Assembly: GCA_002110485.1 (NCBI GenBank)
Contig: MOWL01000089.1
Span: 124,001 to 188,000 of the forward strand
Direction of reading: 5' to 3'
Length of the DNA stretch: 64,000 nt
DNA from: Emergomyces orientalis
Taxonomy: Eukaryota; Ascomycota; Eurotiomycetes; Onygenales; Ajellomycetaceae
Part shown: in pieces, positions 12,560 through 24,500 of the stretch
Position numbering within the stretch: the first letter of the stretch is position 1
Layout: each line of letters opens with the position of its first letter
Translations under genes and position numbers: made by a program
The notes under the pieces: model-generated
What the model was told of the DNA's origin: nothing
Database searches by the model: none
The model's input: only the letters and a program-made list of their open reading frames with translations

Positions 12560-13916
12560 GGTTGCGGTACGCGCTGCTGTTAGCTATCCAAGAAGTTTGA
12601 TCTGTGTTGGATTGACAGACGACAAACACTGGATGAGAGACTTGTGAAGAGGTGCCCTGGCTGGCTGTGGGGGGGGGGGGGGGGGGGAAGGGAGAACGGG
12701 CCGCGCGCATGAACTCAGCCTCCCACTGGCTAGAGTATTATTAGTTTTAGTTCTAAGCAGGGTTTGTGTTTATCTTGATGCTGGTCAACACTCTAGCAGA
12801 GGGGGGGGGGGGGGTGGAGGATGTTTGACTCCGTAGTTTCGGGGGGAGATTTCGCATCGGAAACAAGAAAACAAGAAAAATCAAGGAGAAGAAGCCGACG
12901 AAAAAAAGGAGAAAAAAAGGAGAAATACTCCACTACTTCCTGGTTCCAGGGCAAGGGATTTATTTACTCTTATAATAATAATATAACACCCCATGAATAG
13001 TTATGATATTATTTTTATTTTTATTTTTTTTTTATTCAAGAGATCTGCTGCTGATTGGTGATCCTATATGTTGATCCCCGCTGAAGATCCTGCATGAAGC
13101 GGGAAACAATTCAATATTCAATATTCAATACTCATTATTCAATATTTATTAGATGCAGACGAATACTGAAATGCTGTGAATATCAATTTACTGGATCAGG
13201 GCAAATGTTGCCAAGGGAGATCTGGCAGGCCGAATATTGAGTAGTTAAAAGAGGAATCGAGAATGCAGAATGATGAAGATGATAGAAAATTTTGCCAATG
13301 TTTTATGGATACTAGTAGTAGTTATGCTACATATTCATAGATGTCTATCTCTCTACAAATAAATAAATATATAGACATGGCATAACCATGGATCTCATTT
13401 AGATATCCCATTAACTGATAGGATATTCTCCAAATATTCTCTCTCCCCAGATATTATTATATTCCCCTCTGCCCGGCTATTTTGGCCTCCTTTGATCCAG
13501 GGCCGGTTTTTTTTTGTTTTTTTTTTTTGTTTTTTTGTTTTTTTTGTTTTCCAGGGACTAGTTGAAAAATCCGTCAAAACAAAAGTCTCCCCTAGAATTC
13601 CCGCGGGAATTGGCTTTTGTCTCCGTTGTCTCTCGCCGTTAAAGCTCAAGATAAAAATCATACCCCAATTTTATTTCCAAGGTTTATTTTGGATTTTTAT
13701 TTATTTACCTCCAGGCATATTTGAGGAACCTAATTCCCCCCCGTTTATTATACCACCTCTCCTCCATCTCTTCCTCCACTTTTCTTTCTTCCTCTCTCCT
13801 CTTTACAACATCCACAACCCGCATCTGTCTGTCTGTCTGTATACAGTCCTCAATTTACCTCTATCCCCACTAAACCAACATAACAAAATCATACACATAC
13901 ACCCCCATCAACAACA
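12560..13916. promoter_or_regulatory. Divergent promoter region between MFS and CFEM genes
   Basis: This 1.36-kb interval separates the divergent starts of the MFS gene (-) and the CFEM gene (+). On the MFS side it holds long G runs. On the CFEM side it has a T/G-rich stretch (13507-13550) and a C/T-rich stretch with GTCTGTCTGTCTGT just before the ATG at 13917. Pyrimidine-rich leaders are common upstream of highly expressed fungal genes. No protein-coding gene is evident. Confidence 0.55.
12669..12814 (+). repeat. Two long G homopolymers (G19 and G14)
   Basis: Runs of 19 G (12669-12687) and 14 G (12801-12814) lie 110-255 bp upstream of the minus-strand MFS start. They are C runs on that gene's sense strand. 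They could form G-quadruplex structures or simply be unstable homopolymers. Confidence 0.9.
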
Positions 13917-14749
13917 ATGCGTCTCTCCATCGCCGCTCTCGCCTCCCTCCTCGCCCTCGTCTCTGCTCAGGGACTGGGTGGCCTGCCTGAGTGTGCTGTA
14001 CGTTATCTCTCCATCTCTCTACCATTCCACCAATAAAAACAAACCAAAAAAACAAACCCCCCCCCCAAATCTGTTTATACACACTAACCACAACCAAATT
14101 TCACTTTATTGTTTTCTTAAATAGAAAGGATGCGCCGGCCCCGCCATTCCCCAAGAATGCGGCCTAGACATCAAGTGCATCTGCACTGCTACCGCATTCC
14201 TCGACGCCATCACCTGCTGCGTCGCGAAGGCTTGTAACGAGGATGATCAGAAGAGTAATGTCTCCCCATTATACCCCCTTCCGTCTACACATCTTATATA
14301 GATATATATATATACACCCTCCCCCAATACCACCACCGTCATTAGTAAAAGTAATCTGAAATACCTAAAACTAACATGTTGCGCACACACACGCACAAAC
14401 AAAAAAAACAGAAACAATAACATTCGCAAAAGGCATCTGCGGCACCGTCGGCGTCAACAATATCCCCGACGCGGCCGTCTGCGCATCCGGCTCTGCATCT
14501 GGCTCTGCCCCTGCATCTCCCAGCAACACTGCAACTACCTCCGGCTCGAACACGGCTACTGGAACGGGGACGGCTACGACTACTCCACCTACAACCAGTG
14601 GGGGTGGGAGTGGAACTACTGGCGGTGCGGGTGGGCAGACGGGGACGCAGACGCAGACGCCGTCGCCGTCGCCTGGTGCGGGTAATAAGATTGGGATGGG
14701 GATGGGTGTTGGGGCTGGGTTGGTGGTGGGGGTTTTGGGGATGTTGTGA
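13917..14749 (+). CDS. CFEM-domain GPI-anchored cell-surface protein
   Basis: Secreted surface protein with one CFEM domain; members bind haem or act at the wall and host interface. Exons are 13917-13997, 14125-14254 and 14412-14749 (182 aa). The signal peptide is roughly residues 1-18 (MRLSIAALASLLALVSA). The CFEM cysteines follow in order: PEC, KGC, QEC, then CGLDIKCIC, TCC and KAC, with a further GIC. The Asp in CGLDIKCIC is at the position used as axial haem ligand in haemophore CFEM proteins. A Ser/Thr/Pro/Gly-rich stalk follows (about 90-160), then a hydrophobic Gly-rich tail (IGMGMGVGAGLVVGVLGML) after PGAGN, as expected for GPI addition. The ATG sits at the end of a CA-rich leader. 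Haem binding is inferred from the Asp only. Confidence 0.92.
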
Positions 14750-17700
14750 GTGAGTGAGTTCTTATTTGATGTGTGATGGGGGTTAATAATGGTGGAGGAA
14801 TGGAACGGGATGGGATGGGATTTGTTTTCAATGGTACCCCCGCGTTGAGAGTGTTATAACTGGTATAATAGTATTATGGTTATATATATATATAATATGT
14901 ATGTGCGATGGACTACATTGTGTTGCGATCTGTTTGTTGTTTATGAACTGGGAGCTGGTGAAGAAAAGGTAATAAATATGTATGCGGGATGTGGAATGTC
15001 AAGAGGATGTTGATGTGTGGTTTTTAATCTATGATGTTTTTTTTATTATTCCTCTTCTTCTTTTTAAGAATCTAATTGCCTTGAAATTTAATTTTTTTTA
15101 AAAAAAATAAAATAAAACTTAAACTGAAACCCAGGGACAAGAAGAAAAAGTCATCATTTTGTCTCTCAGAAGTATAACCAACTATACATAGGTGTGTATA
15201 CCTAAGCTATATCAAGATATAATAAACACCCGGCCCCACAAATTGGGGACATGACAGATCGGACTCTCCACGCGTATACCAAAGCATCGGTATGCACGGG
15301 GTAGTTAACTAGTACATGTAGTCAGGTAGTTAACTAGCTCAGGTGGGCTGAATTTCCCCTCAGAAATCCCCCCTTCACTCGAGTCTTTCTTGTCGTGGAG
15401 AGGGTTGGACAGGGGACGCGTGGCTTTGTGTGTATGTAACTCTTATTATTATTCACTTGACTCTTCGATGTGTATATGTCGATGTGAATGGAATGTCAAC
15501 GGGCAGATACCAGGTCTAACTGTCGTCGTCTATTGGCTTTTACCTTTACTCGGTGGCCCTTGAGCAGGGCATACATCACTGGTGGCGTGTTCCTGTATGA
15601 ATATTCTCCCGGGTGCCGGTTACATGGCGCGGGAGAGAGACGTAAAGGCGCCGACCCGTTTTCGGGGCATGGGAATGGTTTGGTTATATAACTATGTCAA
15701 TCAGTTGAGAAGTTTATAACATACAAATAGGCGTACACAAGGGGCAGTTGTTATTTTTACTCCTCTCTTATTTCAATAACCACACTTTGTTGTTGCTGGT
15801 AACTAATATCTCTTGATTCCCTTATCCCTTTCGAGTTTTGTAACTAGACTATGGGGGGAAACTTGGGCTAGACATCTTTTTTTTTCCTGTTTTCTTGGGA
15901 ATTCCAATGTCAACCCTTTTACGTGGACATTAAGTCTAGTTCTGCAGTTGGTGTTAGGTTTATCCACCCGGTACAAGCCTATAGGTATATATGTATGTAT
16001 GTATTATGTATATGCAAATGCAAGGGGGACATTGCCCAGTTGGTTTGCTGCACTCTTTCAAGTGACTTGCTTGCATACCTTGACCTCGCTGCAAAAATTG
16101 AAGATGATCTGAGGAACTATAAATGCGGGTACCTCGGGAAAAAGTTGAATGCTAGACTGGACTTGGTTTAGTTGAGATGTGCCCAGGCGGCTCTGATGCG
16201 ATAGTTTAGTAGCTACACAGATCAGAGTGACATCATCAAAACAGTTCACCTGCGATGTTATGCTGATCTTCACTGTATAGTACTGGAAAATAGAAAGGGG
16301 GAGAATGAGATTGAAAAGTATATAAATAAGAGAATATACAATTATTATACTTCAGCAGAAAAGGGGAAAATAATATCAAGAAAGTTAACAAGAATATAAA
16401 ATCTAATATTTAAACTGAGGTAGACTTTATCTTCAATATATATTTACAGAAGTACTACAGAGCTCAGCAAGATATCTTAATTTTATTTTTCATAAAATTT
16501 TATTTTTTTTTTAAAAAAAAAAGCAGTAAAATAAAATTCAGTTTCTGTGTCGATGTCGATTTAATTCTTACTAATTAATAGCTTAAAAAGAAAGTATAAA
16601 AGTCAATGTCAACAATCTTCACATATATATTTTGTATACCAAGCAATGCCGTCGACGATTAATAGCTTGAGTGTGATATTTAGAATACTTGAGTCATGTC
16701 AACAAGTCATCTTTTCAACAATTATATAAAAAAGAGCACCTCTAACGTCCACTTTCCTTGGATGCAAATATCATAACTGCATCTCATCTCATGCTATTTC
16801 TTTTGCAACCCCCTCCTCTGCTCTTCTGCTCAATGACAGGCTTGAGTGTCGCTAGAATCATTGCAGGTAGTGAGGGGCTTTGCAAGTGAGGACAAGGGTT
16901 ATTTATAGCTGAGTGTATTGTATTATGAAAGGAGGATGAGGGGTGGGAGAAGGGGTGGTTGATGGGCGAATATTTTCTCTTGTATATTCTTTCGTGAGTT
17001 GTGTGGATAGGGATGGGACTTTGTGGGGCTTTTATAGAATATTTGCCACGCATGTTAGTAACTAGATATAGAAATGCATTTGAGCGACGCAACCATTGTG
17101 TGTATAATAATAATAATAATAATAATAATACTAGGATCTTTCGAGTAGTGGGAGAAAGGAAATCTAATGAGAAATCAGGGTATGGCATGAGGTACGAATC
17201 AAAAACGAAACGAACATAAAAAAAAAAGAAGGCTAAGATATAAAAATGAGATGATAAATGAAATTATATAACTTGAAACAGGGAACTCCAAATGCTGTCA
17301 AAGGAAATCTATTATGCCATTCTTGTCTTCATTATTGTGTTATTGGTTTTTTTCTTGTTTATGTATCGCTTTCTTTTGTTTTAAAGAGAAATTCCTTAGA
17401 TCTTGAAAAACGAATTTTTTGTTCTTCCAAAGCTTTGTCTTAAAAATGAAAAACAGAAAACGAAGAAAAAAGGAAAGGAAAGGAAAGGATAGTAGAGGGA
17501 TACGAATAAATACGAGAATCCCTGAGTTTTTGTACCAAAGATCTGGCCGAACAATGATGGGAGAAAAGTTCTGCGCTGCAGGCAAGAAAATTCCTCACTT
17601 TCACTTCGTCCTCCACTGGTTGATAAATGCGTAGATACGTACAGCAGGAGCATATTATCGACTTATGAGTACCGTATATATTATTGTAGAAATGGTGAAG

Positions 17701-17780
17701 GGGAGGTTGGTGCAAATAGTACTGATTCCGTTCGTCGGCGTTCGTCTTTGAGAGAGAGGAGAGTCTGAAGATTAATAAAA
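14750..17780. other. 3-kb AT-rich intergenic region
   Basis: No convincing gene. It contains the CFEM 3' UTR, poly-A/T palindromic patches near 15094-15115 and 16487-16525, and a TAA/ATA trinucleotide repeat at about 17104-17130. Frames of 80-130 codons (for example 16784-17188 on the minus strand) are low complexity and lack splice-supported extensions. Confidence 0.55.
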
Positions 17781-18611
17781 TTAGTTCCGTGTATATCCTA
17801 TGAGAGATATATATACATCACTTACAGAAGCGGAAAACATCAGCTCTATCATCGCATATCCTAGCACCACTTTGTTTTTCAGGTGGATGACTTTTGCGTC
17901 CAACGCGGCGGCATCCTGCATTCCAGTAGCCGCCACCCAAACCTCCGGGGCAGAAGCATATATTCGTATTGATACGATGGAAAAGACGAGGCATCTGGTT
18001 ATGGCAAGAAGGATGCATATGTGCGTAAAGAGCGAGGTGAAGATTCGGATCATTTTGTTGGCGGCGGCAGATAGAGTCCGGGAGGCGGAGTCATTATTTC
18101 CTCGGGAATCCGACAGGCGGCTGATGATTGAGATCATTTGGTTGATTAAGGGTAGTTTTATGGCTAATACCAGGTCGAAAATAGCGAATGTTAGCAGGAT
18201 GACGCCGCAGTAGGCGAGCGGAGAGCGAGGACGGGTGAACGTCGATGTCGCATCCTATGACAACCGGGAAGGTTAGCGGGGAGTTCACTAATATTTCGAG
18301 GCTTATATGATTAAGTTGAATAGTATGTTATATCCGGTCAAGGGAAGCGGGTAATTGAATGGAAACCACAAACAACAACTACGTAAATACTCACGATCCG
18401 AATAACATCGTTGACATTATATACTATGTCGCAGTCTGAGATGATTTGCTGGCAACGGGTCAAGTAAGCGGCGAGTGCGAACTGGAAGAGCGCATGAAGC
18501 TTGATGTAGCTTTTCGATGACAGCTGACCCATGACGACAGCTGGAGCTCCCTGAAAGAAGCTACGATTCCCGCAGTATCCTTCGAGTGCTTGGACAAAGC
18601 CCAAGGACCAT
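17781..18611 (-). CDS. Hypothetical small integral membrane protein
   Basis: Not recognised. Predicted exons are 18611-18395 and 18254-17781, with an intron of GTGAGT..ATAG (140 nt) in phase 0. The second exon holds three hydrophobic segments: around YCGVILLTFAIFDLVLAI, IFTHICILLAITRCLVFSIV-like sequence, and VVLGYAMIELMFSAS. The first is followed by a Ser/Asn-rich loop (SDSRGNNDSASRT). The ATG at 18611 is one base out of frame with the conserved-looking first exon. Removing one G from the GGG at about 18598-18600 joins them and gives about 229 aa. Otherwise translation could begin at the internal ATG at 18532. A GTAAGT inside the last segment could mark a further intron. Function and partners are unknown. 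Confidence 0.5.
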
Positions 18612-18984
18612 GTTGATGACGGGATTGTGTTCGATATTATTTTGGGGGCTTGATTGATATATCAGAGGATTCGAGAATTGACTTCGGAGGCTGTTGCCTG
18701 CTGACTAAATCGTTATGTCATGCCAGGCACACCCGATAAGCCCCCGCCACAGCAAAACACAGTTCTTTGTATACTACAATTGTTTCACTCCGCCCCGCGA
18801 ATAATATCTGCTACGTCTTTGTCTTTTGTGATTTATGGCAGAAGTGGACTTTGTTGCCGTACAGATAACAATTAACTCAATGAATTGTGGATAAAATTGA
18901 GGTACCCCTTACTAATAAAGAATTTCAATATCGAAGGTTGAGTAGAGAGGAGGGGGTGGTTCTGACACCCCGCTACCCACCACC
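18612..18984. promoter_or_regulatory. Divergent intergenic region
   Basis: A 373-bp interval between the divergent starts of the membrane-protein gene (-) and the geranylgeranyltransferase gene (+). It presumably carries both promoters. No specific site is claimed. Confidence 0.45.
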
Positions 18985-20512
18985 ATGGCAGATGCCACCG
19001 CGCTCCGAAAAGATCGCCAGATTAAATACTTCCTTCGATGCCTCAAAACATTTCTTCCGCATCAGTATACCTCCAATGACTCAAGTCGAATAACTTTGGC
19101 CTTTTTCACAGTCGCCGGCCTGGATCTCCTCGACGCCTTGGACGGCAACCTGTCTCCCGCAGAGCGCAAGGGTTATATTGATTGGATATACCATTGCCAG
19201 GTGCCTTCTGGTGGTTTTCGGGGATTTTCAGGGACGATCTTCGGCGATTCGAAGAGAACCAGTGAAAATGAATGCTGGGATCCCGCGAATGTTCCCGCCA
19301 CATTCTTTGCACTCATGGCGTTGATTGTTTTGGGAGACGACTTAAGCCGGGTTAAACGGAGGGAATGTTTACTGTGGCTAGGCCGAATGCAGCGGGAGGA
19401 TGGAAGCTTTGGAGAGATATTAGGATTCGGAGGGCAAATTGAAGGAAGCAATGATTTACGGTTCTGCTGCTGTGCGGCTGGCGTACGATATATATTACGG
19501 GGAAAAGATGCCGATTATCTTAGAGATATTGGGGATATCGATGTTAGCCGGCTAATCTCTCATATTGAAGCTTGTCAGGTAAATTGGGTCCCCCTTTCTT
19601 CGATATGACCAATGTGTGCCGGACTAATTAGAAAAATCGACAAATTGAAAGTCATATGATGGAGGCTTTTCAGTATCGCCAATGACCGAATCGCATGGTA
19701 CGCAACATATTGCTCTGCTTGTATGGTAATCCGCCTCCCAGCTTACATTGTTATAGCTGGTTTGACGTACTGTGCTCTCGCTTCATTTTCATTCCTCGGA
19801 TACATACCACCTACAGGTATCCGTGCTGTGTCGTTCGTCGCTCCTACAACACCGAAATTCGGGGATTTGATACGCTGGTTAGTATGGCGGCAAACGGCAG
19901 AACTTGAAGAGGCTGAGGACTGCGAAAGTGGCACCACGAAAGAGGAAGCCATTGGCGGTGTCGATATCGAAAAGACAGCGATATCGATGGATGAAAAAGT
20001 ATCTCTACTCCCCAATATACCTTCTTTCTCGCTGCGTGCATGTGAGGACCTCCATTGGGCTGGATTCAATGGCAGGTCGAATAAAATAGCCGACACATGT
20101 TATTCTTTCTGGGTAACTGGGACACTAGGTGTAAATATTTCTCACATTCCATACCTACAAGCAAATTTCTTTCTCGGCTAACGGTTATTGTAGATACTGG
20201 GCAGTCTTAATGTCATCGATGCAGAAGCGAATCGCCGCTATCTCCTTGAGAAAACACAGCATATTATAGGGGGGTTTGGAAAGTGTGTCGGTGATCCACC
20301 AGGTATGTTATTGACCGTTCCTTTTCACTCCTTCGTGCTTTTTAAAGTTGACGCTCCGTATAGATCTCCTTCACTCGTACCTTGGGCTAGCAAGCCTTGG
20401 CCTTTTTGACGAAACCGGAATTGCCAGCGTTGATCCAACATTCTGTACTAGCAAACGAGCACGCCAGCACTTGGAATCTCTTCCCTGGTGGACCGGGGCG
20501 GAATCTAAATAA
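18985..20512 (+). CDS. CDC43: Geranylgeranyltransferase type I beta subunit
   Basis: Catalytic subunit of the heterodimeric protein prenyltransferase that adds geranylgeranyl to CaaL-type proteins such as Rho1 and Cdc42 in the cytosol. Exons are 18985-19578, 19652-19697, 19757-20130, 20194-20302 and 20364-20512 (423 aa), all in phase. The repeated prenyltransferase alpha-alpha barrel motifs are visible: PSGGFRGFSG (about residue 72), EDGSFGEILGFGG, SYDGGFSVSP, GGFGKCVGDPPDLLHSYLGL. The zinc ligands expected for the family are present as the Asp and Cys of IADTCYSFW and the His of DLLHSYLG. An insertion of about 70 residues rich in Glu and Asp (around ELEEAEDCESG) separates the middle repeats; such insertions occur in fungal orthologues. 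FTase and GGTase II beta subunits are alternatives, but DLLHSYLGLASLGLF and overall length fit GGTase I best. Confidence 0.88.
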
Positions 20513-21556
20513 TCGGAGACGGAGAGTAATATTGTTATTACAAATGGGTAACCTCACACGGAATACGATCGATTAGGACTGCGGGTATTAAAAACAACTC
20601 AGTGAAGCGGTTAGCGAGGGATCACGAGCCCAACCTTTGATGGAATCAAGGGCTTTAACGCGGCGATCCAAACGAGCAGCAACGTCCTCGATGCTGGTAA
20701 ACTCTAGGCGTCAATGTGCCCCCGGAATAAATCCGATGGGCTGACGGCAGCGTGAATATATGGGGTGTACCCGAAGCGTAGATTAAAAACAGGCTCCGAG
20801 AAAAGCCCATAAATTACATTAGTCCCGCGGACTGCGTCATCAGAGGGCTATCTATTTACCCTGATCTGATTTGTATATCTCTCATAGCTTGGGTGTGCAA
20901 GATGAAAAAGTTGTCCCAAAGCGGCCAATTTCCAACTGTCGATGAACCATGAGAACCCTACGAACTTTCAGAAGAACTGGGGATACTTTAAGAATTATGT
21001 TGATCTAGTTTCAAAACCCATTTGATCACGACATAAATATATATCTATATCGGTGGCCATTTTTAGAGACCCGACAGTTTGGCTGGCTGTATGGGCAGTA
21101 TGCGCGTGTTCCCTGTGTTTGGTTTGTTGGCTATGCGCGCATGTTTGGTTTGCAAATGAAAAGATACCATTAAAGCAGCCTTCATGAGCACGAAATTACA
21201 ATAAATGATATATCTTATTAATTCCTTGCTGGTGTGACCAAAACGAAGCACAAAGAATATTATGGGCTTGAACTTGGGTCCGACGCCAACCCCTTCATGG
21301 CCGCTAAAGGCCAATGGCGTCCCCGTAGCGTATTCGTCTGAGACTGCAGCGCTTTATGTTTTTTCTTCAGCTTGAAAATCTGCAACCGCAGCTCCAACCT
21401 AATATCCGGATCACTATTTTCCTCATCGCTTGATTTAAAACTTTTCGGGATGGGCCTGTGATCGTCAAAAAGGATCTGGCGGATGCTCGCCCATATGGTC
21501 TTACCGCCCAAGGCCCTTTATATTTCCGATTTAGGGCTGATATGGAACGGGGTACC
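20513..21556. other. Convergent intergenic region
   Basis: About 1 kb between the 3' ends of the geranylgeranyltransferase (+) and the HeLo-AAA+ gene (-). An 83-codon minus-strand frame at 21260-21511 is basic and coiled-coil-like (RLELRLQIFKLKKKHKAL). It might be a further 3' exon of the HeLo-AAA+ gene, but I found no clear splice pair to join it. Confidence 0.45.
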
Positions 21557-24500
21557 CTATCGGGTCAGCGGATCCATCCCATCGCTTATTCTGGCACGTT
21601 GTCCCTCAATATTTTCCTGAACAGCAAACAAATGTTCACGGAAATTTTGGCTTGATTTGAACACAGTTTCAAAATGTTTGACGTCCAGCACCGCTATCCC
21701 TGTGTCGGATCGTTTTGCTTCTTCTTGGGCGAGGGCTACGGCTGTATCAACAATATTTGTAATTTGTCGGCCGTTACATCTTAGCCTCCCGTGCATCTCC
21801 TGTACGAAGCGAAGTATATCCCATTCGCAAACTTTGAAGTGCCGATTGTGTTTGAAACGCCTGAGGCTTAGCTTCCAAAGTTGGCTTGTAATGGTCATGT
21901 CTAATGGTGGATAATGGAGTGAAAGGTGAATGCGGGACGTGATCTCTTCGTCGAAAGCGCCGACTCGGTTGGTCGTGAAAATAAGGATTCCCGAGAAATA
22001 CTCCAGTGCATCGAGGAAAACTGCCGGCTGGTGAGCTCGCAACAAAAAGATAATTCTGCAAAGACATACCTGAAGTCATGTTGTTCCCCTCACGGTCCGC
22101 CTTAGTACGCGATTGTAGGAGCGTGTCGGCTTCGCGCACTAGTAGGATACAGCCCCACCGCTCAGCTAGCTGAAAAAATTGAGTCAAATTCTGTTCCATC
22201 TCTCGAGATGTACTCCCAAGTGCTGCGATTCTAATTAGGAAGAGTGGCCTATTGAGACTCGCAGCAAGCGCTTCTGCCGTGGCTGTCTTTCCTGTTCCGG
22301 GAGCCCCATGTAGCAAGATAACTGCACCGCGGCGCCTACCAACGACCATGTCGAGTTCCGAACGCACGCAATCGTCTGCTCCGGAAAAACTAGAAGACTG
22401 TCCTCTGATCAATGATGTAAGCATATCCCTGTAGCCGGTAGGAAGAATGATTTCATCTAGGCTAGCGGATGACACTTCGATGGAGACGAGTAGATCGACG
22501 TAAAGCGGGTACCATTTGCGACTCTGTAAAGAATACCCGCATACACGATTTGGCAGCAAGAGGAGGTGCTCGTCGTCTAGGTCTCTCTGCTGGATTGCCC
22601 TTAAGCTTCTGGAGGAGCGGATGAACTGATCTCTGGATATTTGGTCGACGACCGCGTCATTGAAGACATCGGTGCACGTCCTGCAATTAGGTATTGAGCA
22701 GTCTATGGTCTCGAAAACCTCTCTTCTGTTGGCTCCTGTGGCTCTCGCGATTACTCCTCCCCCAAAGGTCGGGTTCCAGGTACAGCCGGAATTTCTACAA
22801 TGTTCTAGGGCGGCCATATGGTCAATTACAACCTCACTATTGCGCTAAATGCCATCCAGTTTCATCAGTTGGATCATGCTCAAGTCAACCTACATCAAGC
22901 CCTGCTTACCTGTTCTTGGATAAGGTAGTTCCGAGCGCAAAACGCACAAGTGTTTCTGTGCCCAGGATCCCATTCCTGCAGTGTCGCCCCATTGTAAATG
23001 TGCCTTCTGCCTGCCGCACAATGCACGAATTTCCGGCCTCGTTCTCTCAAACTTTCTAAAATGCCTTCATCGACCTGGCCTTGGTTCGGCGGATAGATAG
23101 GCAAAGATACAATATCTCGTTCACCGACGAACTCAGAGATAACAAATCGTTGCGGCCTGGGGCCGTAGATTTCCCCGTTGAAGTCCATATAAAAACAGTC
23201 AACAACGAGGTCGCTATATTGTCGTGATGAGATGACAGCGTATCCTTCCTGGCTATCGTAATTCATGTTATCAATCTTGTCCAGGCCCTCGCTCTTTGAA
23301 TAATTGTCAGTGTCGATAATTCGACGTCCACCTGTAACGTGAAGCACTTGATACGCCCTCAGTTTAAAACGAGTATTTGGGGAAATGACAATGGCACCTG
23401 GTTGAAATAACAGCCAGAGGTGCTCGAAAAGGATTTTCTGCAGTTCATTCTCCCTAATCTGACAACGTATATGCAACAGGTTTTGCATGTCATTGTCAAT
23501 GAAGTCCATCAAACAGTCTAGTTCTTCGAATGCTCTCCTAGCTTGTCCCGGTTCCGCCTCGGATTGTTTCACAGCTATATTCGCTGGAGCTGGCTTTGAT
23601 TTATTGGAAATAATCTCAGCAGTCACCCCTTGGGTTTGGGGGTCACGAGGTTCACATGAGGTGTCAAGTTTGTCGCGCATGACAGTTAGGTAATTCCGGA
23701 GCGAATCATAATAGAGAATAATGGGTTTGAACGGATAAACTAGAACATTGTGTTTTGGTGTGAGGTTACAAGTCGTTATTCTCTTTAGGATGCTGAGAAG
23801 AGTATGCGAGTTGATTGCTATCCGGAGTAGCCTTTCACGCGAAACGGTTTCCAGATTCCCGTCAAGAGTGCTTGTTCTAGACAGAGGTTGAATATACTCT
23901 CGCATCTCTAACGCATCGGTTGATGAACTTGTTGCGACAACAAGAATTTTTAGCCACGGTATTATCCCGGGGCGAGTTTTCATCTTACGCCATTCCGGAA
24001 GCGGTATACGGGTAACGCCGATTTCCGGGATAATTGTGTCATCCTCATATTCTATGAGCGTGCTTATAGAAGGTGTGTATTGTTGAGCGGAGAACGTGGA
24101 AACGCTATCATCAAACCTCACTGATTGATTGGCGACGGACTGTTCTTTTACTGTCTTGAGCCTGCGACCAGCAGCCTGGGAAAGCATGTCATCATCACCG
24201 TCACAAGCACTGGCTGCTGCAATGGCTTCTAGGCTCGGCTCGTCATCAATCATTTCCATTTCATACTCGACGATGAGATGTTGCGATTCAGTGACCCCGA
24301 TGTCCTCAGTGAGTTTTGCCAGGTCATCAAGTAGATCTCTTAGGTTCTGCACGAGCCGGTCGAACTTATCTCGGTCGCTAACAGCCCATCGAATTGAACC
24401 AACGATCCGGGCCCTTCGCTGCAGGCTCGTATTGCAGAAAGCTTTCGTACTCTGGAAAGCCCTGGAGAAAGCGCTCGAGGTTGCGGCGTCGACAAATTTA

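Noticed and set aside
15090..16530. T/A-rich inverted stretches resembling hairpins or transposon termini
   Set aside because: They are simple A/T runs without flanking direct repeats or any transposase remnant.
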